DNA of 64,000 nt from Chryseobacterium sp. W4I1 (GCF_030816115.1 NZ_JAUSXQ010000001.1:2232001-2296000), one strand, 5' to 3'. Counted from the first letter of the stretch, positions 18,273 to 27,141 are shown. Notes: generated by a model from the sequence alone, not told the origin. Made by a program: numbers and translations.

Positions 18273-18959
18273 TTAATTTTTAGTAAAAGGAATATTATTA
18301 TAAAAACCAATCTGGACCTGTCCTCTGTTCTTATTTTCCTGGATCTGGTTCATGTATCCTGCTTCTATCCTCATGTTTTTATTGATCACATATCCTAAAG
18401 CTCCGTACACCCTGTTTCTGTCAAAAACAGGACTGTCAAAATTCAGGAATATCTCATTATATACAGAAGCATACAGTGATTTCGGAAGCATTTCTTTCTG
18501 GGTGATCGGAATATTCAGCCCGATCATATAACGGAACCTCATTCTGAAATCATCCTGAAGAAAACGCTCTTCCAGACGGTATCTGTGCTGCAAATTAAAA
18601 CGTCCGAACTTCTGCTTGGTAATAAATTGCTGGAAGATCCTGTGTTCTATATTCTCTCTTTTTTCTCCGTTCACATAAGGCCGGCTTAAAATAAAACCAT
18701 ACCCCAACAAAACGTTATTGTTGTTCTCCGTAAGGTCATAGCCTATTCCTGTACGAATTAATAACTGTTCAAGGTCTCCCACTGCATTGAAATTTCTATA
18801 CTGGATTTCGTTATGTAAGTTCAATTTTTTGCTGATCTTGTTGTTTCCAAAATACATATACCACGCTCCCAAATCATTTTCCTGCGCAAACGTTGTTATT
18901 GACTCCAAAATTAATACTGTAAATGCCAGCTTCGTAAAGACCTTTCTCATATTATTCAA
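18273..18959 (-). CDS. DUF2490 outer-membrane barrel-like protein
   Basis: Exported 228-aa protein of the DUF2490 family. Signal peptide (VLILESITTFAQ), then DLGAWYMYFGNNKISKKLNLHNEIQYRNF and alternating amphipathic strands (NIEHRIFQQFITKQKFGRFNLQHRYRLEERF, RNRVYGALGYVINKNMRIEAGYMNQ) ending in a Phe-containing strand, which suggests a small outer-membrane beta-barrel. Function unknown. It is 87 nt upstream of the bestrophin gene and could share its transcript. Confidence 0.82.
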   Translation of the reverse strand: MNNMRKVFTKLAFTVLILESITTFAQENDLGAWYMYFGNNKISKKLNLHNEIQYRNFNAVGDLEQLLIRTGIGYDLTENNNNVLLGYGFILSRPYVNGEKRENIEHRIFQQFITKQKFGRFNLQHRYRLEERFLQDDFRMRFRYMIGLNIPITQKEMLPKSLYASVYNEIFLNFDSPVFDRNRVYGALGYVINKNMRIEAGYMNQIQENKNRGQVQIGFYNNIPFTKN

Positions 18960-19248
18960 TTACTATTATCTATCACACATAACAAAATTAATAATTTAAA
19001 TCAATAATAGCAAACAATATTGACTAAGAAAGATAATTCTTAATTCATACTTATAAGTAATTAAAAATAAACAGATTACAAAGTTAACCATCTTTATTAG
19101 CCTGTAATCCACTCTATCAGGATTTCAATTCCTTCGGCATCTACAATTGCAAATTTCATCTTTGTTAATTTTTTGCTTGTTATTATAAATTTCACCGCTG
19201 GATTATCCCAAATTTAAAATTTTGAAATGCCAATGTATCATAAAATAA
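18960..19248. other. Gene-free AT-rich interval
   Basis: No supported gene. The only structured item is a 20-codon minus-strand reading frame at 19097-19159, too short to call. The interval lies between the start of the DUF2490 gene and the terminator of the VOC gene cluster. Confidence 0.6.
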
Positions 19249-19274
19249 AAACCGACAGATTGTTCTGCCGGTTT
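19249..19274 (-). terminator. Intrinsic terminator of the VOC/SRPBCC gene cluster
   Basis: Arms 19249-19259 and 19264-19274 pair at 10 of 11 positions with a TTGT loop, and the minus strand then reads TTTTATTTTAT. It lies 34 nt after the VOC gene's stop at 19309. Confidence 0.8.
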
Positions 19275-19308
19275 GTTTTCACTTTATTTCGTGTATGAAA
19301 TACGAATC

Positions 19309-19758
19309 TTATGGTTGCTGCTGCATTTTCGCAGGATCATCGTAGTTAACCATCCAGTTGATGTCAAATTTATCGGTAAACATTCCGAAATAAGCTCCCC
19401 AGAAAGTATCTGCCAATGGCATTGTTACCTGACCGCCTGCAGAAAGTCCGTTGAATAATTTTTCAGCCTCTTCCTTAGATTCTGCATTGATGGAAATAGC
19501 GATATTGTTTCCAGCTTTGAAGTGTGAAGCCCACTCACCGCCTGTATCACTTCCCATTAACGTGGTTTCTTTTGAGATCGGAAGAGAAACATGCATAATT
19601 TTGTCTTTGTCTTCTTCCGAAGTTTCTTTGCCTTCCATTGGAGGCATTTCCCCGAAAGTTCCGATGTAAGGATATTCTCCTCCGAAAACTGATTTATAGA
19701 AATCGAATGCTTCTTTACAGTTTCCATTAAATGTTAAATAAGCGTTTACTGATGCCAT
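19309..19758 (-). CDS. VOC-family (PhnB-like) protein
   Basis: 149-aa glyoxalase/bleomycin-resistance-fold protein of the PhnB subgroup: MASVNAYLTFNGNCKEAFDFYKSVFGGEY, then HVSLPISKETTLMGSDTGGEW, ISINAESKEEAEKLFNGLSAGGQVTMPL and FWGAYFGMFTDKFDINWMVNY. The WGAYFG...D..G-like ending is diagnostic for PhnB-like proteins often labelled 3-demethylubiquinone methyltransferase-like. No catalytic role is established. Last gene of a minus-strand cluster of six or seven small genes. Confidence 0.88.
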   Translation of the reverse strand: MASVNAYLTFNGNCKEAFDFYKSVFGGEYPYIGTFGEMPPMEGKETSEEDKDKIMHVSLPISKETTLMGSDTGGEWASHFKAGNNIAISINAESKEEAEKLFNGLSAGGQVTMPLADTFWGAYFGMFTDKFDINWMVNYDDPAKMQQQP

Positions 19759-19799
19759 TGATTGTTTTTTTATGAGTTAAGTTTTAATGAGTTTCTTGT

Positions 19800-20342
19800 T
19801 TAAGGTTTTTCAGATAATTCCTTTAGTTTTAAGAGCCCTTTCTGGTAGTCTTTTCCAATAGCATCTTCCATGTTCATAAACAATTTCATTACCGTAAAGG
19901 GATAAGGTATTTTTGAAGTAAATCCCCATGTTACTTTACTTCCATTACCTTCAGGAATAATTTTCACGTAGGCATTGGCTTCACTTTCATAAGGTGTCAA
20001 AAATTTGATGTCCGTATCAATTCTTTTTCCGGCAGTATCTACTTTTTTCACTTCCTGGCAGCCTTTTCCTGCCGCATCTTTTTCACTGTCCCAGCATACT
20101 CTTTCGCCCGGCTGCCCTGTGGTTCCTGTCCAGTCTTTTTTCATGTTCGGATCCAGGTCATTCCATGGGCTCCATTGATCCATCGCTCTTAAAGTATTAG
20201 TCTGCTCCCATACTTTTTCTACCGGTGCATTGATTGTTATTGATTTTTCATAGACACAGTCTCCTGAAATCAAAGCGGCTACAACCATCCATAAAATAAG
20301 GATGGAGCCGAGAACGAGAATAATTCTTTTTAGTATTTTCAT
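19800..20342 (-). CDS. Membrane-anchored SRPBCC-family protein
   Basis: 180-aa polyketide-cyclase/START-like protein with one N-terminal transmembrane helix (IILVLGSILILWMVVAALISG), so the domain is exposed at the outer face of the inner membrane. Domain start: CVYEKSITINAPVEKVWEQTNTLRAMDQWSPW; end: FPFTVMKLFMNMEDAIGKDYQKGLLKLKEL. The start was chosen at MKILKRII (20342), 7 nt after the upstream VOC stop; a longer form from 20366 would overlap that gene. Role unknown. Confidence 0.82.
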   Translation of the reverse strand: MKILKRIILVLGSILILWMVVAALISGDCVYEKSITINAPVEKVWEQTNTLRAMDQWSPWNDLDPNMKKDWTGTTGQPGERVCWDSEKDAAGKGCQEVKKVDTAGKRIDTDIKFLTPYESEANAYVKIIPEGNGSKVTWGFTSKIPYPFTVMKLFMNMEDAIGKDYQKGLLKLKELSEKP

Positions 20343-20349
20343 GTGTTGA

Positions 20350-20721
20350 TTATCTGTGTTGGTCAATTAAGATCATATTTCCGTCCGGATCTTTCAGGAA
20401 GATATGTTCCGGTCCTGAAGTGGCTTCATCAGCTGATTTTTCAAGTTCAATTCCATTTTCTTTTAAATGTTTCTGAATAGCACGTACATCGTCAAAAGAT
20501 TCCAGATTCCCGGCATTTTGATCCCATCCCGGATTGAAGGTAAGCATATTTCCATCAAACATCGCCTGGAACAAACCTACTAATGTACTGTCGTTTTTCA
20601 TAATCAGATAATTCTGTTCCATGGTGCCTGCCATGGTAGTGAAACCCAGTTTTTCATAAAAATCCTTCGATTTTTGAAGGTCTTTCACGCTTAAACTGAT
20701 CGAAAATGCTCCTAATTTCAT
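20350..20721 (-). CDS. VOC-family (glyoxalase-like) protein
   Basis: 123-aa single VOC-domain pair: MKLGAFSISLSVKDLQKSKDFYEKLGFTT and GPEHIFLKDPDGNMILIDQHR, which carries the conserved Asp-Pro-Asp-Gly-Asn turn and a metal-ligand-type position near its end. Its start overlaps the stop of the upstream membrane-protein gene by 4 nt (ATGA), implying translational coupling. Substrate unknown. Confidence 0.88.
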   Translation of the reverse strand: MKLGAFSISLSVKDLQKSKDFYEKLGFTTMAGTMEQNYLIMKNDSTLVGLFQAMFDGNMLTFNPGWDQNAGNLESFDDVRAIQKHLKENGIELEKSADEATSGPEHIFLKDPDGNMILIDQHR

Positions 20722-21125
20722 ATCGTTTTTTTCATTTTTAAAGCTAATTTACTTCCTGCGAATACCAATCCCCAGACCAGTATTCCTAAGATCCAGAACC
20801 AGATCGGAGTAGGCAAAGAAAACATCATGTAGACGGTCATGAACAGAAAAATAACTCCACAAACTGCTGCAGAAGTATGTTTTCCATTATTTGCCACTTT
20901 TGAAGCCGTAAATCCTGAAACGACAGCGGCGAATATATACCCAATGATCACAAAGAACAGTGCCATAAAAGGGGCCGATGCTACATATTCTTTCATCGCG
21001 CCCATATCTCCACTTCCAGCTGCTGAAGGAGGCGGATACCACTCATGTCCTATTTTTTCGACAATGGTAATACAGATAACTCCCGCAATCAATCCGGCAG
21101 GAACAGCTAATATCCGTCTTACCAT
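20718..21125 (-). CDS. Small four-helix membrane protein
   Basis: 135-aa integral membrane protein with about four hydrophobic segments (VPAGLIAGVICITIVEKI, APFMALFFVIIGYIFAAVVSGF, AAVCGVIFLFMTVYMMFSL, FWILGILVWGLVFAGSKLAL). No family name that I can defend. It is bracketed by overlaps or tiny gaps in the cluster (2 nt after the preceding gene, 4-nt overlap with the VOC gene), so it belongs to that operon. Confidence 0.78.
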   Translation of the reverse strand: MVRRILAVPAGLIAGVICITIVEKIGHEWYPPPSAAGSGDMGAMKEYVASAPFMALFFVIIGYIFAAVVSGFTASKVANNGKHTSAAVCGVIFLFMTVYMMFSLPTPIWFWILGILVWGLVFAGSKLALKMKKTI

Positions 21126-21127
21126 GA

Positions 21128-21598
21128 TTACTGGTTTTTTAAATGGGTTTTAAAGTCCAGCGTTCCGTCATAGCTTTTCCAGTCACCAACAAATTCGATG
21201 TACTGTCCTTCTACTTTTTCAGTTTTCTTATTCCATTTGAAGGTATAAATGAATTTACCTTTAAAAATACCTGAATGTTTTCCTTTGGCTTCTTCTGCCA
21301 GTTCATAATCCCCGAATACCACGCCTTTTCTTTTGGCATCTCTATATTTGGTGATGGTAACTTTCCCTTCGTATTTGGAATAACTATCATCCACGAGAGA
21401 ATATCCGGAAATAAAGTATTCCTGATCGTTTTTTTTATTCTGTTCGGAAATATTGACCTTCAGTTTCAATTGCTGTCCACGGTCGCCAATGGTTCCGGTA
21501 TAAGGTTTACTGTTGTTCAGCCAGACATTTGAAATATCCGGCATTTGCCCCCATGCAAAATTGCAGGCAAGAATGAGGATCCATAAAAGTTTTTTCAT
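21128..21598 (-). CDS. Exported hypothetical protein, 156 aa
   Basis: Signal peptide (MKKLLWILILACNFAWGQ) then about 138 residues of beta-rich sequence with charged loops (TYTFKWNKKTEKVEGQYIEFVGDWKSYDGTL appears as a final repeat-like strand pair). No recognised family; the texture is that of a small beta-barrel or MORN-like periplasmic protein. It is 16 nt after the DUF1569 gene and 2 nt before the membrane-protein gene. Confidence 0.75.
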   Translation of the reverse strand: MKKLLWILILACNFAWGQMPDISNVWLNNSKPYTGTIGDRGQQLKLKVNISEQNKKNDQEYFISGYSLVDDSYSKYEGKVTITKYRDAKRKGVVFGDYELAEEAKGKHSGIFKGKFIYTFKWNKKTEKVEGQYIEFVGDWKSYDGTLDFKTHLKNQ

Positions 21599-21614
21599 AG
21601 TGTGTGTGTGTTAT

Positions 21615-22070
21615 TTAAACTCCAAATTGGGACAAGTGATGATTCAGATGTTTGGCAAACATATTATTCCACTCCTGTGAACTTAATTTTCCAAAAGAAA
21701 ATGATTCTTTTCCGTCGAAGGCTTCAGGACCCAATTGCTGAGTTTTCTGGATAAAGCCAATCAGTCTTTTCTTTTCTTCATCAAAATTTTTCCTTCCGGT
21801 AATTAAAAACTGTGGAGCTGTTGGGGAATCTCTTGGATAAGCCTTTTCTCCAACCACTTTAGATTTCACAAAGGTTTTTAAAATAAATTTTGCAATAGAT
21901 CCCGGTTTCTTATGTTTTTCCGGTTCGTAAACCATTTCGTAGGATACGCTGCAGTGGGCAAGCATCTGATCAACTGTCATTTTGCCCCACATTCCGTGGG
22001 TATCCTCCACCAAATTATTTATCCTGTCAATATAGTTCTGAGCATCTTTTGCATCAAATACATTTTCCAT
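21615..22070 (-). CDS. DUF1569/DinB-like protein
   Basis: 151-aa protein of the DUF1569 branch of the DinB four-helix superfamily. Metal-ligand-type histidines are visible in MTVDQMLAHCSVSYEMV and at the end in FAKHLNHHLSQFGV. Members of the superfamily are metal-dependent thiol-associated enzymes or DNA-damage-induced proteins; no activity is assigned to DUF1569. It is the first gene of the small-gene cluster running to 19309. Confidence 0.85.
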   Translation of the reverse strand: MENVFDAKDAQNYIDRINNLVEDTHGMWGKMTVDQMLAHCSVSYEMVYEPEKHKKPGSIAKFILKTFVKSKVVGEKAYPRDSPTAPQFLITGRKNFDEEKKRLIGFIQKTQQLGPEAFDGKESFSFGKLSSQEWNNMFAKHLNHHLSQFGV

Positions 22071-22153
22071 AATATGTCTAATTATCTGAAAGCAAATATA
22101 TCAGTTTTTTCTTTTGATTTTTACAGGGTGATGAAAAAAACGGTGACGTGTTT

Positions 22154-22258
22154 GAGTTGCGAGTTCCGGGTTGCGGGATATCAGTTCCGGGATGTGATAT
22201 ACGGGGTATGGATTATTGGCTGTCAGTTGCTAGTTATCAGTTGCGGAATACGGGTTTT
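22154..22258. repeat. Degenerate heptamer tandem repeat
   Basis: Fifteen consecutive 7-mers in phase (e.g. GAGTTGC, GAGTTCC, GGGTTGC, GGGATAT, CAGTTCC, CAGTTGC, GGAATAC) in the 272-bp gap 22071-22342. The period is exact while the letters drift around a (G/C)(A/G)GTT(G/C/A)(C/T) theme. A second example lies at 34972-35113. Confidence 0.75.
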
Positions 22259-22342
22259 CAGATGCAAAGTGAATAATTAGTGAACTTGAAGTTTACCATC
22301 AATCTCGACGCACTCTAAAACCCTCTTACCCCTAAAACGCTC

Positions 22343-23533
22343 CTACTCTACAATCTCCTTTACCTCTTCAGAACCTGTATTTCTAAAAACAAACCAAAGT
22401 TTGATCTTTAAAGCAATCCAGCCAATGATGGCATACACTACGAGTAAGATACTTAAATGCTGTAAATAGGGATACGTAAGTTCTACAGAACCTTTCTGTA
22501 TCAGTAAGATTTTAAAGGCTTGCAGGAATGGAGTCAGGGGAATAATATTGGCAATAAACTGCACGAAAGCGGGCATTGCACTCAACGGCCAGGTAAATCC
22601 ACTGATGATGAATGCGGGAGAAGCAATGACCATCAGGATTTGAGTTGCCTTCAATGCGTCAGGAATCAATATACTGATGAATACTCCTAAAAATGAAGCC
22701 GATCCTACAAAAACAGCGGTCAGAAGAATAAAATTGAATATTCCTTCCGGCATTGGAACCCTGAATATCATGTGCATAAAATAATACACACTAACAATGA
22801 GAATGGAGAATATCCAGATCGGGATCACCTTGATGAGCATTGTTGGGAAAGCCCATCTTTTCATTTTGCGGTATTCTTTTACAAAGGATCCTCTTTCAAA
22901 TTCCGCGGCAAAACTTACGGCCATTGCCAGAAGAATAACCTGCTGAAGAACTACAGCTAACATGGCCGGCCACATAAAGATCAGGTAGTTTCCGGTGGTG
23001 TTGAAAAGGGTAATATAATTGGCTTTAAAGGGCTCATATTGTGTTGCTGCTTTTGTAGCGGGCATTCCTGCTTTCTGTAAAGCTTTGATGGATGCTCCGG
23101 CTGAGAATGTTCCTATGGTGAGCTGAAGAGCTTTGGAAGCAAAATTAGCAGTCAGGACGTTGCCGGTATTGACATATACATTCAGTTCCGGGTATTTTTT
23201 CTGAAGCATATCCGCCTCAAATCTTGAAGGAATAATAACTACGGCTGCAGCTTCATGACGAATCACCTCATCTTTTATACTGAAAGGCTCCTGGACATAT
23301 TTTATGATGCTGATGCTTTTATTATCATCCAGCATATCGGTAAGCTGGCTGGACAAAGGGGTATTATCTCTGTCGATGACCAGTACCGGTGTGTTTTCAA
23401 CTTTTCCGCTTTTATAGACGAAACCAAGCAGCGTGGCATAAAATACCGGGGCCAGAAAGAACACGGTCCTGAGGGTAGAGTTGCCAATGAAAAGCTTAAA
23501 CTCCCGTTTTAAAAGCCGGAAAAATTCTTTCAT
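22343..23533 (-). CDS. ABC-2 type transporter permease
   Basis: 396-aa inner-membrane permease of the YhgE/YbhR-like ABC-2 group. TM1 is near residue 25 (TVFFLAPVFYATLLGF), followed by a large extracytoplasmic domain (about 45-175, VENTPVLVIDRDNTPLSSQL, ELNVYVNTGNVL), then five helices including VLQQVILLAMAVSFAAEFERGSF, GSASFLGVFISILIPDALKATQILM and SGFTWPLSAMPAFVQFIANIIPLTPFLQAF. It follows the HlyD gene by 2 nt. No ATPase gene is in the operon, so the energy source must be encoded elsewhere or is not ATP. Confidence 0.9.
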   Translation of the reverse strand: MKEFFRLLKREFKLFIGNSTLRTVFFLAPVFYATLLGFVYKSGKVENTPVLVIDRDNTPLSSQLTDMLDDNKSISIIKYVQEPFSIKDEVIRHEAAAVVIIPSRFEADMLQKKYPELNVYVNTGNVLTANFASKALQLTIGTFSAGASIKALQKAGMPATKAATQYEPFKANYITLFNTTGNYLIFMWPAMLAVVLQQVILLAMAVSFAAEFERGSFVKEYRKMKRWAFPTMLIKVIPIWIFSILIVSVYYFMHMIFRVPMPEGIFNFILLTAVFVGSASFLGVFISILIPDALKATQILMVIASPAFIISGFTWPLSAMPAFVQFIANIIPLTPFLQAFKILLIQKGSVELTYPYLQHLSILLVVYAIIGWIALKIKLWFVFRNTGSEEVKEIVE

Positions 23534-23535
23534 AA

Positions 23536-24495
23536 TTACTTCAGGATTACGTTAGCATTTACCAATATACTTTTAGCTTTATTCATATCAGTCGGTTTCA
23601 CTTTAATCTCGTAGACGGCATCCTGTAGCTGATAATCCGGATAAGCAGTAGTAATATCCGCATATCTTGTAAGCTGTTTGATATAGACTATAGTTCCGTT
23701 CAGGGTTTCTTTATTGTAAACGACCTGCATACTTACCTCCTGCCCTTTCTTATATCTTGAAATATAGCTTTCAGGAACTGTAAATCTGAAATAGGTACTT
23801 TCCGGAATATACCCATTGAATAAAGCAAAACCTGCGGTAGCCAGTTCTCCCGTATTAAGGCTGATGGTTTCTATTTCCATATCATTGGTGGCGATAATGT
23901 ATCTTTCTGAATAGGCTACATTGGCTTCCTGAAGGGCACCTTTGGCTTGTGAAGCCTGACCCGCCGCCATTTCTACTTTTTCAACTCGTGTTCCTCTTTT
24001 CACATCATCCTGTTCAGCAACAACGGCATCATATTGGGCTTTTGCGCCCTGAAGCTTTGCATAAATTTCATCGTAGGCCTGTGGAGACATAAGGCTGTCG
24101 CGGTACATATTGCTGGCTCTTTTAAAAGATTTCTGAGCGAATTCATATTGCTCTTTCAGACCTTTATATTTGGCCTGAAGCTGTCTCAACTGATCTGCTG
24201 TAGCTCCGTTTTTGGCCATCTGTTCCTGAGCTGATGCTGCACTTACTGCGCCTTGAGCCTGTGCGATCTTGGCAGAAACTTCCGGTACATCAAGCAATGC
24301 TAAAGTATCGCCTTTCTTTACGGTCTGGCCTTCGGTTACGTATATTTTTAAGATTCTCCCGGTAACTTTTGGGGCAAAAGAAATAACATCCTTTTTGGTC
24401 TTACCTTCAGAATCATTGAGGTTTTCTTTTTTTTCACTGCAGCTCCCTAGTATTAAAAGAGAAGCAAAGGCTATGAATATATTTTTATGCATCAT
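23536..24495 (-). CDS. HlyD-family periplasmic adaptor lipoprotein
   Basis: 319-aa membrane fusion protein bridging the ABC-2 permease and the TolC-like channel. Lipobox FASLLILGSCSEKK; biotinyl-lipoyl half motif GRILKIYVTEGQTVKKGDTLALLD; a coiled-coil hairpin (about 75-175, Ala/Gln/Lys-rich); the second half near EIETISLNTGELATAGFALFN; and a beta-barrel/MPD part (YISRYKKGQEVSMQVVYNKETLNGTIVYI). It lies between TolC (15 nt) and the permease (2 nt). Confidence 0.92.
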   Translation of the reverse strand: MMHKNIFIAFASLLILGSCSEKKENLNDSEGKTKKDVISFAPKVTGRILKIYVTEGQTVKKGDTLALLDVPEVSAKIAQAQGAVSAASAQEQMAKNGATADQLRQLQAKYKGLKEQYEFAQKSFKRASNMYRDSLMSPQAYDEIYAKLQGAKAQYDAVVAEQDDVKRGTRVEKVEMAAGQASQAKGALQEANVAYSERYIIATNDMEIETISLNTGELATAGFALFNGYIPESTYFRFTVPESYISRYKKGQEVSMQVVYNKETLNGTIVYIKQLTRYADITTAYPDYQLQDAVYEIKVKPTDMNKAKSILVNANVILK

Positions 24496-24510
24496 TTTAA
24501 GGATAAGGGA

Positions 24511-25920
24511 TTAATAAAGTTTGGTAATATCAAGTTCCTGGGTAGATCTCATCAGCTCTATTCCTGCCCTTCGCTGGTTGAAAAGTGCATTTTGATATTC
24601 AAGTTCTACGACTTCAAGGTCGTTTTCAGCATCAATAAGCTGTGAGGATTTGCTCATTCCGTACCTGAATTCTTTTTCCGCCTGAACCAGAGCATTTTTG
24701 GCGAGTTCTTTTTCTTTGGCCTTTAAAGTGATCTGAGCGGTCGCAATATCATAATTGGTTTGATTATTTGCCAGATTCAGGGTCAGTTTTTTAAGAGCAT
24801 CTTCTTTTTTGTTCTGTAAGACCTCTTTTCCTACTTTGGCCGTTTCTTCTGCGTGTTTTCCTTCCCGTCCATCAAAAATTTCCCATTTGAAACCGACACC
24901 GGCAGTGAGTAGTGGAAGAACATTAATATTGGTAGGTCTCCAGTCTAGTTTCGCACCTTGATATCCTAAAGCGGGAACTGCTGGAATTACATTTTCTGAG
25001 GTTTTGATACGGCTTCCGTAAAGACCGATGTAGTAAGCGGATGCCATCAGCTGCACCTTCGGGATCATCCAGGTTCTTTCCGCTTTTATTTTGTAGTCTG
25101 CCGCTGCTATACCATGCTCCAATGCACGAACTTCTGCCCTTTCTTCGATTCCTTTTTCCGAAGTTAAAAGTTCCAGAGGAGAAAGTACCGGATCAATCAT
25201 TTTGAGACGTTCTTTGTTGATTCCCGTCAGAATGTAAAGCTGGGTGAGAAGAAGTTCTTTTTTTCCTTCATACTCTACCATTTTGGCATTGAGTGTAGCC
25301 TGAGCCAGTTCTATTTTTTTATGGTCGTAAGGTGTAATCAGGCCATAGCCTAAAGCTTTATCGGCTGTTTTCCGGTTGATGTCCAGTCTTTTTTTGCTTT
25401 CGTCCAACACCTTTTTAGACTGATGGATTAATGCCAGCTGGTCATAGGCTTTGGAAATGGCCGCTACTACCTCATCTTTTGTTTTTTCAAGGAGGATATC
25501 TTCGGATATTTTCTTCTCCTGAATTGCCTTTTTGAGGTATTTCACTTTTCCACCTGAATAAAGAAGCATTTTGGCATCTGCTTTTGCTATCCCGGAAAAC
25601 CCGGAAATATTGAGATTATTATTAAAGCTTCCTTCGGGAATATTGATAAAAGGTGCCAGATTAATTTCCGGTGACGTTAGTCTTGTGGTAGCATTCAGAT
25701 ATCCGACCTGTCCGCTTACTTCCAGGGTGGGAAGAAAGAGGTCTTTCAGTTTATGTTCGTCAAGGTCTGTGAGTTTGTTTTGAGTAATCTGCATTTTGAG
25801 ATCAGAATCCCGAACCATGGCACTGTCTAAAAGTTCCTTAAAGTCCGGGGCAGACTGTGCCCAACCAAAAGCAGGGAAAGCCAAAAAACTAAACGTAAAA
25901 ATCAATAAATTGTTTTTCAT
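24511..25920 (-). CDS. TolC-family outer-membrane efflux channel
   Basis: 469-aa outer-membrane trimeric channel protein. Signal peptide (FLAFPAFGWAQ) then two internally similar helix-rich halves: FKELLDSAMVRDSDLKMQITQNK, ISKAYDQLALIHQSKKVLDESKKRLDINRKTADKALGYGLITPYD in the first, and LANNQTNYDIATAQITLKAKEKELAKNALVQAEKEFRYGMSKSSQLIDAENDLEVVELEYQNA split between helices in the second (quoted in parts). First gene of the TolC-HlyD-ABC-2 operon. A TATATTTG box at 25936-25943 lies just upstream but without a clear -33. Confidence 0.92.
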   Translation of the reverse strand: MKNNLLIFTFSFLAFPAFGWAQSAPDFKELLDSAMVRDSDLKMQITQNKLTDLDEHKLKDLFLPTLEVSGQVGYLNATTRLTSPEINLAPFINIPEGSFNNNLNISGFSGIAKADAKMLLYSGGKVKYLKKAIQEKKISEDILLEKTKDEVVAAISKAYDQLALIHQSKKVLDESKKRLDINRKTADKALGYGLITPYDHKKIELAQATLNAKMVEYEGKKELLLTQLYILTGINKERLKMIDPVLSPLELLTSEKGIEERAEVRALEHGIAAADYKIKAERTWMIPKVQLMASAYYIGLYGSRIKTSENVIPAVPALGYQGAKLDWRPTNINVLPLLTAGVGFKWEIFDGREGKHAEETAKVGKEVLQNKKEDALKKLTLNLANNQTNYDIATAQITLKAKEKELAKNALVQAEKEFRYGMSKSSQLIDAENDLEVVELEYQNALFNQRRAGIELMRSTQELDITKLY

Positions 25921-25943
25921 GGTTTATGTTTATAACAAATATA

Positions 25944-26481
25944 ATGCAAAAATTTGTTAATTCGAAGAAGATAATTCGTCAATATGGTGAATTTAAAGTA
26001 AGTTTAAAAAGTGTTTAGTTTTAATCCACTATTTGTGACAAGGATAGCAGATCCGTTTAAGATTAATTTGAGGAATGTTTTAATTGGAAAAAAGATGAAT
26101 TTTCTTTTATTCATGGGATTTTATTATGCTGTTTGATTAGTGAAAATTTAAAAAAATATTAACCACGGATTTCACAGATGGACACAGATGATTGTGTATA
26201 TATTCTTAAACTTGATGTTTTAATTGATTTGGTCTCGCGCAGATTTCTCAGATTGGCAAATTCTTTATTGTAACAACTGAAAATTTTAATTTTTGTAAAA
26301 CTTAAGTGCTCTTTTTCAGGATGAATTTTTACTTCAGATAAACTAAAGTGTTAGAAAACTTTTGTGGCTTTTGTAATTAATAATTCAAGGCATGATAAAG
26401 ATTAGATCTGCCTGATCAAATCAATCTGCAAGAGAAAATATTAACGTCTATTCAAAAAAATCCGATTTAGTGCAAACAAAA
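25944..26481. other. Long gene-free interval with degenerate word repeats
   Basis: About 540 bp without a credible ORF. It contains phrases built of drifting CAGATTT/CACAGATG-type words near 26165-26190 and 26225-26260, reminiscent of the degenerate heptamer tracts elsewhere in the window. I see no promoter I can defend apart from the TATATTTG next to the TolC gene. Confidence 0.55.
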
Positions 26482-26506
26482 AACTCCCCACAAAATGTGA
26501 GGAGTT
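26482..26506 (-). terminator. Terminator of the ecotin gene
   Basis: Arms 26482-26492 and 26496-26506 pair at 10 of 11 positions around AAA, followed on the minus strand by a T-rich run. It is 20 nt beyond the ecotin stop. Confidence 0.8.
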
Positions 26507-26526
26507 GTTATTTAAAATCATTCCGA

Positions 26527-27015
26527 TTATCTCTGAACCGCTGACTTCATTTTAGCATCAGGACGTAATATTCTGTAACGAACCTCAAGATCTTTTGGTA
26601 CATAAAATACCAAAGGAAGCTTACTGTTGTATCTCACGATCTCCGGTTGAAGGGTTACGAACTTTTTGGTTTTCTTTTGATCCAAACAAGCCATTAAGGT
26701 TCCTCCCGCTTCACCGTTGGATTCTACTTCATAATAGTTGTAGCCCCATCCCTGAAGATCCTGTGTTTTCACCTCTCCCATCAGGAAATATTTATTACAG
26801 TCCAGCATTTTTTCAGCACCTACAAAAAATTCCACTTTTAAATCGCTTTCATTTTTTGCAACAGGCAGCTGAATATATACCTGCTTAAATCCGTCTTTAG
26901 CTTTTGGGAACATTTCAATTTCCAGCTTCTCAAACTTTTCTGCCTTCTTTTGTGCGAAAGCATTTACACCTGCAAACATAATTAATCCTGCCATTAAAGT
27001 TTTTGAAAATCTCAT
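26527..27015 (-). CDS. eco: Ecotin, periplasmic serine-protease inhibitor
   Basis: Dimeric inhibitor of trypsin-fold proteases. Signal peptide (GLIMFAGVNAFAQ), start of the mature domain LEIEMFPKAKDGFKQVYIQLP, and the two disulfide cysteines in EKMLDCNKYFLMG and TLMACLDQKKTKKF. The reactive-site loop reads TLM-AC, with Met at P1 as in E. coli ecotin. The C-terminal dimer arm VRYNSKLPLVFYVPKDLEVRYRILRPDA also matches. It is 172 bp downstream of the alpha-2-macroglobulin gene on the same strand, giving two broad-range protease inhibitors side by side, separated by a terminator. Confidence 0.93.
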   Translation of the reverse strand: MRFSKTLMAGLIMFAGVNAFAQKKAEKFEKLEIEMFPKAKDGFKQVYIQLPVAKNESDLKVEFFVGAEKMLDCNKYFLMGEVKTQDLQGWGYNYYEVESNGEAGGTLMACLDQKKTKKFVTLQPEIVRYNSKLPLVFYVPKDLEVRYRILRPDAKMKSAVQR

Positions 27016-27141
27016 TTTGTTTGTTTTTTAAATTTCTGTTGTACTCTCAAAAATCATTCCAAAATTAAACAAATGTTTAATTTTATAAAATATTAATTCT
27101 CCAGCCGGATATGTAATCTTCTTTTGAAATCTATAAATAAA

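Noticed and set aside
19097..19159. 20-codon minus-strand ORF beginning MKFAIVDAEG
   Set aside because: Well-formed start and stop but too short and isolated; could be a gene remnant, not supportable alone.
26160..26270. A small non-coding RNA in the TolC-ecotin gap
   Set aside because: Only drifting CAGATTT-type words are visible; no promoter-terminator pair flanks them.
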